Shown: in pieces, positions 46,701-59,738 of the stretch
Numbering within the stretch: the stretch's first letter is position 1
How the letters are laid out: each line of letters starts with the position of its first letter
Origin: Straminergon stramineum
Taxonomy: Eukaryota > Streptophyta > Bryopsida > Hypnales > Calliergonaceae
DNA length: 64,000 nt
Reading direction: 5' to 3'
Assembly (NCBI GenBank): GCA_963920665.1
Contig: OY987273.1
Coordinates: forward strand, 10,294,501-10,358,500
The notes under the pieces: model-generated
What the model saw: only the letters and a program-made list of their open reading frames with translations
What the model was told of the DNA's origin: nothing
Database searches by the model: none
Translations under genes and position numbers: made by a program

Positions 46701-47150
46701 AAGCTTCAAGTAAACCTTAATTCCTTGAATGCTTTTTACAATAACATATAGAGTTATGGACTATCGTTTGTAGTGTACTCAACCAAAGAAATTGTACACT
46801 ATAATTGCAATTATGAATTATCAAAGGAAAGGATTAAAAAAAAAATTCAACATTCTCTTTCCCTTGAAAACTACCAAATCTATGATTCTATGACAATCAT
46901 GAAGTCCAAATTGTTGCATTATATATATATCTTGCAATTTATCATGCTTCATACAAAGAAAGAGGAACACAATCAATTTTGGGGGGACTTCTTCTTGGTT
47001 TTGCAATTTAAAAAAAAGTAATCATATTTTCAACATCAATAAGGAAATTCCAAGTCTCCAATTGCAATGAAAGCTTCAGACAATCAATTGACATTACATG
47101 CTCAATGTATCATAAGCACCTAAACACCTAAGCCTACATCCCTTGAATCT

Positions 47151-50100
47151 CTAAGGCTTGTAATCACTATCTCCTTTCACCTCAGCCCCGCTACTGTCAC
47201 ATCTAGTTCCCCATCGGTCATCTTCATCACTAGATGTCTCTTCCATGTCGTTTGATGAAGATTGTACAATTTTCACTCCTTGTACTTGTGTAGATGTCAA
47301 TGATCTCATTGATCTACTAGTCTTCTTCTCCATTTTGGCTCTTAATATAGCCTTACCAATGCCTTCCTTAAGGCTAGGGATTGTTTTCATTTTCTTCTTT
47401 GACCCCACTTGATAGGTATCAAGTGGGGTTCTATCCACATTCCGTCTTTTGCTTGGAGAGGTAGCAAAGAGTTGCATCATTCTTTTTTTACGAGCTTTAA
47501 TGGAGTCTTCACCCTGTGATATCTCTACTTTTGACGCTCCTTGAATAATTAACTGCATTGCATTCAAAGACTGCAATGTTTGGCCTAATGATTTCAAGGA
47601 ATGGCGTGGTGGATGGCCCCAATGTTGAATAAACATTGAAACCAATGTCTCATCCTTATCATCATCATGGGTACATGATAAAATGGTTCGACTTGGATTG
47701 CCTCCGGAACCCATCTCTTTCGTAGGAGACAAATGTCTTTTTCCAAGCCATGATTTCCTTGAACCATCCAATGTCGTGGCACCGGTTTTAAATAGTGCAC
47801 GTGGAGGAGTGCTACGTGGTGGTTCGGGAGAATCTTCCATGAGGTGCATTTTGCCAACACCATTGTTGACAAAAATTGGGCTGCCTGACTCCATCGAACG
47901 TGTTTCAACATTGTCTTGTACTTCGTGTGGTTTGGCATTTCCAATATTTGCTTCCCCACATTCCTTGCTTGCCAATATCACTATTGACGCACCAACTGCA
48001 TTGCACACGTTCATCTGAACGTTCACCTCACATCCTCCTTTGTCTTCATATTGGTCATTTTTTTCTACCACCATTATCGGGGATGGAGCATCAAAAATGG
48101 AAATCACTTCATCTTTTTCAAGACTCCCATCATTTGCAATCGTTGTTCCATTGGTCGCCCTTATCTCTACATATGTATCCTCCACGTTTGGTAGAAGATT
48201 TTTGCTACTCATGAATCTAGTTCCATCCACAAATCTAGCTATCAAAGGTACATCATCATCAAGCCCTCCAATCATCTTCATCTGATCAAAACTCATACAT
48301 GTCTCCATCCGCGATTCCAAACTCTTCATTGTTTTGATTAGGAGTCTCAAACATTTTGTCATCAAAATTGTGCATATCATAATTCACATCATCTCTATCA
48401 TCAGATACAAATTCATCATCTTCGTCTTCTGAGATAGGCCCTTCCAAATCTTCGGACTCCACGTTGTCATGGTACCACTTTTTTTCATCCTTCTCCTTTG
48501 ATGCGGCTATGACTTTGGAATTGGTGTATCCATACACCAAATTGGCTGCTCTCTCTGGCTTCAACTTCTTCCGGGATTTGTTGTGAACAAAAGAGTAGCT
48601 ACTCCAATTTCGTTCACATGAAGATGATGACACCAATTGAGCCAAAATCCTCTTTGCAATTGGAGCAATGAGCTTGCCACAAGCACCCTCAAAATCCCAC
48701 CAAGCATGTGCCGACAATTTTTGCTCGGACAAATCCAACATGTCGTGGAACGGAGGATCTTGGTGTCGAAATGCTACAAACTCCTTCACTACGTCAGGAT
48801 AAGTTCCTGGTTGACATATTTTCCTAATAACACGCTTGCATGCATTTGTTGCATATTGATTGTTGACAAGTTCTTTATCGTGAAGAAGATAAGGGTTCAA
48901 AAGAGCTCCTCTATAATGTAGATCAGTTTGTACCATTTCCCGTCGCTTACCAAATGACTTTTCGATAGGAATGGCTAAGTCCGAGGACAAACCAAAGGGC
49001 TCTTGTCGTAAAGAGAAGACATGCTTCTCTAAATTCCTCATGATGTGCAACACCTTGCCCATGCATGGTGTCTTCGCATCCAAATCATGTAGACCAAACA
49101 CCATAGGAGCCATCAATTCTCGGAAATTAGTGGCACGGGCCCAAAAATGCTCATCTAAAATTGTCTTCTTCACCTCCCAAGACTTCGTATGAGATTTTGC
49201 ATTCTTCGTGTTTCGTAACTTGAGCACATATTCTACCCATTGTGGATCCACCACACTTTGTTGCAATCCAGTCTTGACCTTCAACAAACGAGAAATCATG
49301 AAGAAATTTGAGGCAAATCTTGTTTTCACTGACATCAACAAGCTATTCTTTGTTTCATGCTTTTGAAATATAGCTAGCGGCATATGCAACAATCTGAAGA
49401 ACTTCACAATGATTAGGGCCTTTTTCCACTAGCTCCTTCAACCATTCTTGCTTCCCCCAATCTTGAAGCAACAAATTCAAGGCGTGCACCATACAACCTT
49501 GAAAGAAAATGTGCAGATATTTACTCAACACCATATTCCATGCTGCCGGATTTACAGGAGCGTTGTCTGCAGTCACTTGCACAACATTTGTGGGGCCTAC
49601 TTGTTCTATAAACTTTTCCAAGACAGAGGCCAAAAAAGGAGCATTCTTTTCGACTCCACTTGTATCCACTGATTCCAAAAATTGCTCACCCATAGAAGAT
49701 ACAAGCATGGCATTTATCAATGGTCGATTGGTAACCAAGCTCCCTCCATCAATAGACAATGTTGCTCCAAACTTCCGAATGCTATCTTTGGTTTAACTAT
49801 GAAGCTTTGTCTTGATGTCAGTCTTCGCTTGGTCAGGCAATTCATGGTGTAAATCATGATATGATGGTGGAGTATAGGGCCCACGGTACTCGGCTGATTT
49901 TTTCATTACTTCTTTAAATGCCGGATTTCGAGCTATGGCAAATGGTATGTTTGCCGCATAAAAGAAATTGGCCCACACTACATTCAAATTGTGTTTTGCT
50001 GCGAAATCAAAGCCATCTACTAGACTACTGTGTCTTTGAGGTCTACTACCTAATGCCCTTGGAGTATCACGATCATTGGATGTTTTTGTAGTTCGGTTTA

Positions 50101-50458
50101 CTTCGGATCCTACACCAACAAATTCTTCCGGTGTTGCACATGAGTCCTCTTGAGTAGAATGCGCCATATCCCTCTCATTTGAAAAATCCCTCCCGACCAT
50201 ACGCATGCTACCAACATCTACATTGTCAATGATCGGTCTCTGCGGGAATGCCCCATTAGATCGAAGAAATAGGATTCGAACATCCGACGTCAATTGCGAA
50301 CAAAGACTCACTCCTGTATCACAAACACTTGATGGGCCTTCATATCCTAAATGGCTCAACATATGGCTTATCTTCTTGGCAAACACCAAGTTGCAAGCCT
50401 TGCACTTTACCTTACCGGTTGATGGGGTACCATATCAACCAGACCAATCCTTGCTCAT
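47151..50458 (-). pseudogene. hAT transposase, copy 2
   Basis: Same domains as copy 1. The ATG is at 50456-50458, KCKACNMVF-type finger next, DUF659 with LSIDGGSLV near 49750 (copy 1 has DGWSS), VTADNAPVN and GCMVHALNLLLQDW near 49580-49460, and SSSSCERNWSSYSFVHNKSR near 48620. The long C-terminal tail is open from about 48290 to 47151, including codons that are stops in copy 1. Lesions are a TGA near 50433 (Trp in copy 1), TAA at 49793 (CGA in copy 1), one-base gains near 49425 and 48290. None of these occurs in copy 1, so the ancestral gene was open at all these sites. Confidence 0.85.
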
Positions 50459-50754
50459 AGTGGCAAGGCACAAATTTTAATTCCGTATATTGGAATCAAA
50501 TTCAAAATGCGAAGACCAAATGAACAATGTCCAAATATAATAAAAAATGAGTGCACAAAGCCTTGAAAATCAAGGCCCTCCCATCCACTGAACTATACAT
50601 TACCAAGCAAGGGACACAAAAACTGCAACTCTTAGCCCTTGGAAATCTTAGCGTTTAGTTTTCAAGAATGCTCTCAAATGAATTCTTTCCTATAGTTGTA
50701 GTCTCCCAAACTGGCCTGACCGTTGGAGACCATTTTTGAATCCACAGAATCTGC

Positions 50755-50865
50755 AATCCAACATCATTTGATTCCGCGGCAAACGGTTGGTTTAGCACGG
50801 ATGGGTAAATGGGCGAACGGGCAATTTAGGTAGATGGGCGGACGGGCGGGATAGATCGTTCAATG
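50755..50865. promoter_or_regulatory. Decayed GTCCG island upstream of transposase copy 2
   Basis: Remnant GGGCGAACGGGC and GGGCGGACGGGCGGG words in a region that is about 200 bp of clean island in copy 1. Much of the rest has lost its GC words. Confidence 0.45.
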
Positions 50866-51259
50866 CTTCAAGAGAGGTGGGAAATAATATGAATTTATGG
50901 ATGGAATGAGGAGATTTCAGAAAATTATGGTTTTGTCAGAGGGTCTTATAATTTAAAATTTCTAGATCAACATGAAAATAACATACTTCACAAAAAGGTG
51001 TCCTTCATAAATCATAATAGCATGAATTTAAAAGAAAGCAAAACAAATGATTCATTCTAAGATAAATAGATAGATAGATAGATAATTATATATTGATATT
51101 TGAATATATTTAGAACTTCAAAACAAATCAAAATTCATCATGAGTACAATGAATTACTAGTAGTACTCAACCCTTATAACATTCAAGCCACACTCGCTAG
51201 TATACTTCTATACTATTAAACATTTAAACATAATAAAATAAGGAAAGCCTCTCTTATAT
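50866..51259. other. Spacer with a GATA microsatellite
   Basis: Intergenic, collinear with 21672-22086. A (GATA)n run lies near 51062-51084. No gene. Confidence 0.6.
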
Positions 51260-54200
51260 TTAAGAACCACTACCCTCTCCTAAATTGTGAGATGGCCCCT
51301 CCTTAGCCAAAAGTCTTGCACTCATTCATCAAGTATTTGGCCTAGGACTGTAGACAACACCTCCTCTAGATCTAACCTCCATGTCAACCGCTGAAAACTG
51401 TCATTTGGTTTCTGGAGAGTGGTCATCATCATCGTCATCCTCTCTCTTCCGTTCTGAAGTTCGCTTTGGAGACAAATCTACTTCTTCAACCTTCAAGGCC
51501 CTCAATGCAGCATCCACTCGATCTACGAATACATTGACCTGTTCGTCATTAGCTTCGATGGGTAACCCTATTGGTTGAAAATCGGCCAATAGAAACCCCC
51601 TCCATTTAGCTATGATGTCACCTATCCTCTTGTCAAATGCCCCAGCTACCTCCACAAATGAATGCTCTGTAATTGTTTCCCCATCTATTTCCACAACAGC
51701 ACGAGCTTTGGCAGCTTCTTCCAACTTTGACAAGAAAAGGGCCCTACCAATCAAAGTGTGATTATAAGCCCCGTATTGCTCATTGAACTCTTGAGCATGC
51801 TCCACCTCTACCCAAGTTTTTTTGGGCCCTTTTCACACTTCTTTGTCGGGAAACCGAAAAAACTTCTTGTGTTGCACACTCCAATGGCCCCCCATGTTGC
51901 GACAAAACAATTCACAAGCCTCGTCATCTTCAATACCCCGGGCCTGCAACTCCACCTTTCTATTAACGGTCATCCACATGAAAGGATCCACTGGCTCTCC
52001 AGACTCCTCATACAATCCATGTCAGCAATCAATTGAATCCCACGTGAGAGGTCGCCCCCAATGCGAGAAATTTTGGAACTGGTATGGCCCTTAATCAGGA
52101 AGAAGGGTCCATCGGTTGTATTCGTGGCCAAGGGGCATATCTTCCAAGATCCCAAGCATTTCGTAGAACCGAGGGCTCAGAGGAGAACGACACTTGGCAC
52201 AAACCGAACGAATGAGTGATGCTTTCACGATGCATGTCACGTGAAAAGTGTGGCGACATTGGCCCATGGTTAGGGATCCTTTAGGGCCAAAAGGACCTTG
52301 GCAAAGACTACACTGACTCTTCAAGATTCCTGGGGCTAGATCGCAAGCATGCACTATTGTCTTCTCTTTCTCTTTGATGTGCGCTGAAAGCGTGTTGTAA
52401 GGGACCCACCCTTCCTCTACTTCCAAGGCCCAATCGATGTGTGCAACATTGTCCTTCTTTGCATGGTTCAACTGCTCAAACATGTCATCCATGTCCCCCC
52501 AACATGTAATTTCAGTGGAACCCCTTAGATGTTCATAATACACCTTATTGAACCGAGCCAAAGAGTTCTCCACGGCATTGCATTCTTCATCCGACTTCAT
52601 TGCCAATTTCATAAGCCCTTTCATTGCTTGAGATACTACAGAGGGTTTGTCTTGGAGTTTCTGTACCCATGCCAACCATCGAGACTCTAATCCACTCTTC
52701 GGCATGCATTCCTCCATGCCCATGATTCTTTGGAATCGGTCCAACTCCAACTCAACAAGGATTTTTTCTTGAATTGCTTCATCTAATTTCAACTGTAGCT
52801 CTTCCACCTCACTACCTTTCGTTTGTGTCAAAGCATCCTGCAATGTTAGGGAAACATTAGGAATGATGGTCCGTACTACCTCTTCACATTTCTTGTCATT
52901 CCCAACCTCATCCACATTCAAGATGATGGGCAATCATCTCCAACACTTTTGCCTTCTCAAAAGGAAGAGAGAGTTGATTGCTCTCTTGACTTTCTTGCAC
53001 AAATGGAATGTTCATGAAGTCCGTGGTAGGCCTACCCTTCTTCAACTCTTGTACTTCGAGCTCCAATTCTTCGATGCGCTTTCTTTGAACGACCTTGTTA
53101 CAACGTTTTTGCTCCATGTTTTTTTGTGATAGCTACAGCTTCATTTCCAATTCCTCACACTTCATCTTCAGCCAATGAATGTCTTCCTCTAAGGCCATCA
53201 AACTTTTTAAGTTCATCACGCCACCTTCAAGAATTGGTGCCACTTTCTTGGTGAAATTGCAAAAAGCCAAGGCACCAGTCAACAATTCAGGTGCCATTCT
53301 AGAAAATTCCTCTGCCACGTCCCTAACCCAAGGAGTAATTTCAACTACCATTTGAACTGAAGTTCTCAATCTATATGCGGTTTGCGAAATAGTACCCCAG
53401 CTACCTTCTCCTACGAGCTGACTAGAGCTGCCTGCCTCATTTTCAGGATTAGAATGAAGATGTTGTTCTGCTAGTACTCGCCCATGACTACAACATTCTA
53501 ACAGCTTTTCCAATTGATTGGCGGTGGGTATGGAACAAAGAATCTCCAATTGCGCCGAGCTTAAAGTTGCCAAATGTGGATGCCCTCCAGTTCCTAGCGC
53601 TTAATATTTGTCTTGGGCTCAACCTTCTACTCCGGCTTACTTTTTGATGCGGACTCAACATTCGAATTGGGCTCAAGGTTTGGCTTCACCTTGGCATCGT
53701 TGGCAGCTGAGAAATCAGAGTTGCATATTCCACCAAGCTCTCAAGAGCTTTACTATCTATGTAACCTTGAATTCTAGCAATGGTCCTTGCAAGTTGTTCC
53801 TCATTGACCTCTCCATCTGGCGAAAAAGGTGACCTACGTTCTTCTACCAGTGTTTCCTTCTTTGCAGCCATGTCTAGACCGCCCAAGGTTGTTTAATTTG
53901 TTGTAGTTTCCTTTCTTAGAGCCATGCTTTGTTCACCTAATGTTATCACATTTGGTGTGGATTTGAAGCACGTTCAAGGAGTTGCAAAAACCTCTTCGTC
54001 TACACCTCCCGAGGAGACATTGCTCACTACCATGCAAGGTTGTGCCACTTCTGCGGGCCTTAATTGTACTGCATCACCTAAAACCTTGGAGACCTTTGTT
54101 GTATGCATTGTAGTATTTTTTAATACTTTTGGGGTCTTCGTTGGTTCACTTGGTTCTGCCTAAGAATCGTACAGATTAGGAATGTCTTTTTGATTGGGTT

Positions 54201-54717
54201 GTAGTAAAAGTGGAGAATGCACCTTGGATGGATAAGTGCTCCAATCTACCTTGCGGTTTAAAATGAGTTCTACATACACCATGGACGCCACGTTGTAATT
54301 TATGCATCCCTTACTCCTTGGCTTGTCCCCAAATAGCGCTTGCCACACCTCCTCCGATCGATGCACAAAATGCTTATTGTTGCAATTACGTGGCTTACAA
54401 CAAAAACCATGTGTATGCACCATGTGGCAATTTTGAGGCCACAACTTGTCAATGTGTTACATTTTAACATACTTCTTGCATGTTTTGAAGGTCCAATATT
54501 CCCCTTCCTCCTCCTCCCAACCGCTCTCCGCTTTGATGTTCAGGTCATCTAAAATCTCATAGTGAAGCCCATGAGGGGCCCCCTTCGCTTTAGTCCCTTT
54601 ATTTTTTTCACCTCCTGAAGTCCTCCTGTCGTTGGTAGGAACACCTTGATCCACCTTGATAGATGATTTGAATTTTTGAGCCCTTCGAAAAATAGTACCA
54701 TGGCACATGAGTACCAT
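51260..54717 (-). pseudogene. Long zinc-finger/RING-H2 cargo gene, copy 2
   Basis: From 54717: a frame with GGEKNKGTKAKG and TCKKYVKM, ending in TAA where copy 1 has TAC (Tyr). Then 54444-54160 with FCCKPRNCNNKHF and NYNVASMVYVEL; 53573-53133 with LEILCSIPTANQLEKLL and VVEITPWVRDVAEEF; and 53117-52908, a Glu/Leu-rich coiled-coil-like stretch (RKRIEELELEVQELKKG). After a frameshift, 52933-52091 runs into the RING finger (CSLCQGPFG, QCRHTFHVTC, CAKC), then 52015-51401 with WVEVEHAQEFNEQYG-type tail. The segment of about 590 bp between the coiled coil and the RING part is missing in copy 1, so this copy better shows the original protein. One CAG of copy 1 is TAG here, and two CAA here are TAG in copy 1. 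Confidence 0.65.
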
Positions 54718-54879
54718 GAGATGTGTGTAAATAAGTAACAGTGTAAATCAGCAATAGTAACAAAAGCTCAAGGACCCCCATTCTCCACCTTGTAGGAGCA
54801 ACTGACACATAAAGCAGTAGTAGCACATCCAACCTGGCGCCGAAGGAGAGTAGAAGTGAGAGCAAATGAAGAGGCCGTC

Positions 54880-55320
54880 CCCCCATATACCCGTCCACCA
54901 CCAAACCTAAAAAATGTCCGCCCCGAAGCGGACTCGAACCTGGGGTCCTCCCTCGCAGACGACCGCCGACTGCTTCGGTGGCGGTCAGGTAGCTGTCCAA
55001 CCACTTCGGTGGTGGTCAGGCAACTATCTGACCGCTTCGGTGGCGGACAAGCAACTATTCGACCGCTTCAGTCGCATACGGGTAGCTGTTCGTCTGCTCC
55101 AAACCGCGACCGGACCTCCCCTCCACCAATCCCAACCACGGGCCGCTCTCGGACCATCCCGTCCGCTGAGGCCGTTTGCTCAGGCCGTTTGTCGTCCCCG
55201 TCTGAATAAATGACAGACCTAGCCATCTGTTCAGGCCGTTCGCCATCACTGACCGACTAGATGCAAGACTGTTCACCTCGCTGGGGACCCCACCTGACCT
55301 CAGTCCGCCGGCTGTCCTAA
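54880..55320. promoter_or_regulatory. GTCCG-type island upstream of the long zinc-finger/RING gene, copy 2
   Basis: Repeated TTCGGTGGCGGTCAGG, GACCGCTTC and CCGTCCGC words. Matches 18190-18650. The CGGACTCGAACCTGGGG stretch at about 54930 looks like a tRNA T-arm on the minus strand but no tRNA fold was found around it. Confidence 0.55.
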
Positions 55321-55451
55321 AGCATTGAATTCTGAGAAGGATAGATTCATGTACCAAAAAAACCTCTTCAATGCTAGAAGTATCCAATGTAGTATTAATG
55401 TAAGAAAAGGTAATTCTAGATATTCCTTCCCACATTTAAACATGCTCTCCA

Positions 55452-55487
55452 AACCCTATACCCTAAACCCTAAACCCTTAGTCTTAG
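55452..55487 (-). repeat. Interstitial telomere-type repeat, copy 2
   Basis: CCCTATACCCTAAACCCTAAACCC, the reverse of the array at 18017-18066 but with fewer units, including the same altered unit. Confidence 0.8.
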
Positions 55488-57012
55488 CAAATTATTTATA
55501 TTTTTGGTATTACAAAGGATATGGTGTTGGCACCTCTTTTGAAATACTATTGATGTTTATAAGAGAGTTAGCCTTTTATAAATATTTGTGACTATTTAAT
55601 GTCCAATATTTTCTTATATGGGTATTTTATAGTTATCTTCTATAATGGGTTGTCTTTTATACACCTGATAGTGGATTTATTGATAAGCCCCTCCCATCCC
55701 TCCCATAAGTCTTAGTTTCCTTAGGATTATTTCTTTTTCTTTTAATTAGCCGTTGGGGGTTTTTTACACTTTGACACCATTATATGCAATATGGAACTTT
55801 TTCTTTTGGTGGGTCTATATTCTTAATTAATTTTTTCTAGCCATGGACAAGTGATTGGAATCACCTGGCTGTTTCTCAATTATACGACAATTTTTTACAC
55901 TTGGTTGTAGGTCAGGAAATTATTAGAAGCTTCCATGCTTAAATGGAATTGGACACTTGTCAATTTGAATTGACTAGTGTCTTTTACTTCATTAGTTGTC
56001 ATTATAGGTTTGCTTGGCACATCATAGGGGGTACTATGCTAGTATTGTGATGGATGGCTAAAAGTGGTCCTTAAAAAATCCTTGGATTATGGAGAGTTGA
56101 TTTTTCCTAATTTGAGGGTTCCTTCTAGTACAAGTTTGACTGACTTGGCTAATTTTTTATCCCTAGACACCAAGTCATTAATTCTTGGGGCCAATGGGTG
56201 GTTGGGTTCCAAGGCACGTTTTCTTGGAGACCACGACATGGACTTGACCTAACATTAATTAAACACTACTATGGCCAATATATAAGGGATTGAAACTACC
56301 CTTGAGCCTTCACAATTTCATATTGTTGGCTTTTACAAGGTGTTGGAAGTGACTACAGTTGGTGGGAGTGAGGTCTAGGATGGCATCTACACAGGTCATC
56401 TATGGAGCACAATGTGTTAGGCTTTGATTTGTATTTTGTTGTTCATTTTCTTTTGTGTAGTTTTGAGCTTTGCTTGTTGATTTTTCTTTTGTGACTACTA
56501 TAACACGTTGTTGTGGGTTGAAGATACCTTGTCTACGACTTACTAACATTTCGATATTTGGTTTGTCATGGGGATAGGTGAGGTCCACAACCTCTTTGGT
56601 TAAATCTTCATGGCGACTCTATCCATAGACCTTGACAACAAATTCTTTTGGGGGATACTAAATCACTTTGATCTTACTTGATTTAGTTCCTAGTTTGAGG
56701 TGTCTCTACTGATTTGATATTTTCTACCTATTGGTACTGTACCAATGAAAAGATCTTAGTCATGATCTTTATTTGTTTTTTTGTACTTAAAAACTTCTTT
56801 TCATAAGTTTTTAAGTACAAAAAAACTTCTTTTCATTTATTGAGAAGATGTTGGGCTGATTTGATGGATATGATAGTTTGATGGATAAATATGTATATTC
56901 TCTATTTGGATGTGTACTATTTTTGGTTCTTCGAAGTTCTTTTTTGGATTATGATTGGTTTGTTATTTATAGGAAAGGCCCTATTTGGAATGTCCCTCCC
57001 ACCCGCTCGGGT
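55488..57012 (+). repeat. 1.5-kb non-coding segment present in copy 2 and missing from copy 1
   Basis: In copy 1 the flanks of this segment are joined directly at the telomere-type repeat (about 18017). A diverged relative with the same flank on its right side lies at 41108-43000. Presence is therefore probably ancestral and copy 1 lost it. It includes a short inverted repeat near 56785-56840 (AAGTTTTTAAGTACAAAAA). No gene recognised. Confidence 0.6.
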
Positions 57013-58570
57013 TCCCCAAAAAATCAGAATTATACAACCCTCAATTGTACATACTGAATTTATAGCATTGCATGAATTTTCAAAATTATTGATGCGATGT
57101 GTGGAATATGTTTTACCTATGAGGCTATGATTCCTTTGTAGTTTGGAATGCAACCATGATAATATAATGTAGATGTAGACCTTACTTAGTTTGTCAATTG
57201 TCATGTACTCGTGTTAGTATGTTACTCATGTAGATTTCAATTTTTCTTAAGATTTAGCACTTGAATTATCACTTTATTATGAGCCATTAAATAAATGTGG
57301 ATCATTCAATTATAACTTGGAGTGTGTCTTCAATTTTTGCTCTTGAATGTATTCATAGTTTAGAACACCAATATGAATATACTAAAAGAAATTATATTAT
57401 CTCATTATTCTATTATAACATTTATCGAATGTATAGGATGGTGCTAAAATGATTCAAGCATTTTAATGTAATGTGAAATGTTGTGGACAAGATTAAAGTA
57501 AGCATTTATACAACAAAATGAATTGAAAATTCATATCATATACACTTTGACACTTATACCTATGTATACTTGTGTGCATCCTAAATTGTAAACCGATCAT
57601 AAATTTATCACAACCCCAAAATATTAAAGCTGAGGTAATGTACAATGTGATTGAACTTCAAATATGATGAGTCTTCAATTACAAGAAATTAGAAATGGTC
57701 ATACTTCAATGATTACAAGTGTGTTTCATCTCAAAACTTTTTTGCGAATACTTATATAGAAAGATTCATAATATCATATCTTTTGAATTATAAATTTACA
57801 TTATTGATTGAATTGCTTATGTAGTTATGTAGGCCTAGGATTTTGTAAAATCTTGAACCCCTAAAGCCTTCATGCTTTTTTCCCCATCAAATATCACTCA
57901 AAACTGCCATTTCGAATGTAAAGAGACAAAAATCTTAAAAATTGATTTTTGGGCATATTTAACTATAGGAATTTATACTAGACTAGTATAAAAGTTAATT
58001 GAGTTATCTTGTCATCTTGAAAACTTTGAGTACATACATTGCATGGTATTTGCATTTAAAGTAAGTCCCCAATTTTTTTTTCCATCTTGCCAAACTAGAT
58101 TGTTGGGCTTCTCATTTTCTTCACTTTAGATTATTGGCACTAATGAATTTCATTTTAGAATATCTTGTGTTGAAAAATTTAACTCTTAAGTGAAGAATCT
58201 TGAACCAAAAATTTAGAAATAAATCATTTAATTGAGATCACATATCATAAGAGTCCCGTATAAGAGTGTAGGGCCTTTGGGAGTTTAGGGATTCATTATT
58301 TTTCTTGAAAGGCATGAAAAAGAATAATAAATTGAACCCTGAAGGCTTTTGTTACAATCTTAACATCGAATTTCTTTTGCTATTAGTCAAAAAGTATTGT
58401 TGACATCACAAACTTGTACAAAAGCACCAATGTAAAAAAAAATTTCTTTACACACTAATTTGAATTCTTTATTTACAAATCAAATGATTTTCCAAACAAG
58501 AGACTTTGGGATGTCACTTTTGATAGTTGTATCAATTTAAGACCTCATGACATAACATATTAAAAATAAT
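57013..58570. other. AT-rich non-coding spacer, copy 2
   Basis: Reverse of 16432-18010. It shows the uninterrupted AAATT site (about 58568-58576) of the element nested in copy 1. No gene. Confidence 0.7.
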
Positions 58571-58599
58571 TTCTCTACTTTTCTTAATTCACCATGTAA

Positions 58600-59338
58600 T
58601 GCAAGCTCTGCTTGTTGCCCTATTCGTCCACCCATCTCCACAAAGTTCAAAACACCTCTCCCACCTGTCCATCCAACCACCAATTCAGAAATTGAAAAAC
58701 TCCTCTCTCCCACAATCCCGCCCACTTCTCCCCTCCCACGCTCCTCTCCGTCCGCCCGTCCGCTCGTCCGCCCAACCACCAATTCAGAAATTGAAAAACT
58801 CCTCCTTCCTGCAGTCCCGCCCACCTCTCCCCTCCCACGCTCCTCTCCGTGCACCCGTGCGCCTGTCCGCCTGTGTGCCGTAAACCAAACACCAACTCCC
58901 AAACTCAAAAACGCCTCCCTCCCTCCCGCCTACCAACCCACCTCTCACCTCTCCCTCCCACGCTCCTCTTCGTCGGCCCGACCACTTGTCCGCTGTAAAG
59001 GAAGCACAAATTCCCAAAGTCAAAAACACCTCCCTCCCTCCCTTAGTCCCACGCTCCCTCCCACGCTCCTCTCCATCCGCGTGTTCGCGCGTCCGTAGTC
59101 TTCATCCAAGCTTCTGTAGTCCCCGTCCGCATTGTCTGTCCACCTGTTTGGAATCTGTCCACATTTCTCGTCCGCGTCTATGCTGCTCCGTCCGCTGCTT
59201 GTCGGTGACTATGCAATCCAAGGGACAGAGATTTCAGACCGCCCGATCTGCCCGTCCGCCTACGTGTCGTCCGATGTGGATGGCAGCGTCCGCATACCCT
59301 AAAGCGCTGACCACATAAATGCCAGCGCGGTCGGCTGA
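58600..59338. repeat. GTCCG-type island with tandem units upstream of the short zinc-finger gene, copy 2
   Basis: Tandem units with AATTCAGAAATTGAAAAACTCC and CCGTCCGCCCGTCCG blocks near 58675, 58785 and, with a different core, 58890-59040. Matches 12205-12910 in reverse. Confidence 0.65.
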
Positions 59339-59738
59339 TTTCTTCACAATCGTTTCCCTTCCAAAGTAGGTGATCCAGTGCCTTCGGGAATCTACATGCC
59401 CCTTCCGGCTTGGTGCGTGAACAATTGTGTTCGTATTAACTTTTTTTTATCACATATTGGTTTGAGTGATTAGGGGGTTGCCCCAACTTATTAGCCTTTA
59501 ATTTTCTGGACTTCATTTAGTGTTCTTAATTACTTGAACTGTGTTTGAGTTGATTGGATTGTCAGAAACTCAAGGTGTTCAAGTTTACGGTTGATTCGGT
59601 TGTCAATAATAGTAGGTGCAATTTGTTTTAATCCAAATTCTTTTTTTTCATTTGATACATTTAGCCAAAGCGGGCGGAAATTGGATTTAAACTTTGTAAT
59701 CCTTTTGGTTCATTATTAATTGAGGTTTGGAGGTTATC

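Noticed and set aside
54914..54945. Possible tRNA (GGTTCGAGTCC-like T-arm on the minus strand followed by a T run)
   Set aside because: No acceptor, D or anticodon arms could be placed around it, and copy 1 does not keep the box. Probably chance within the island.
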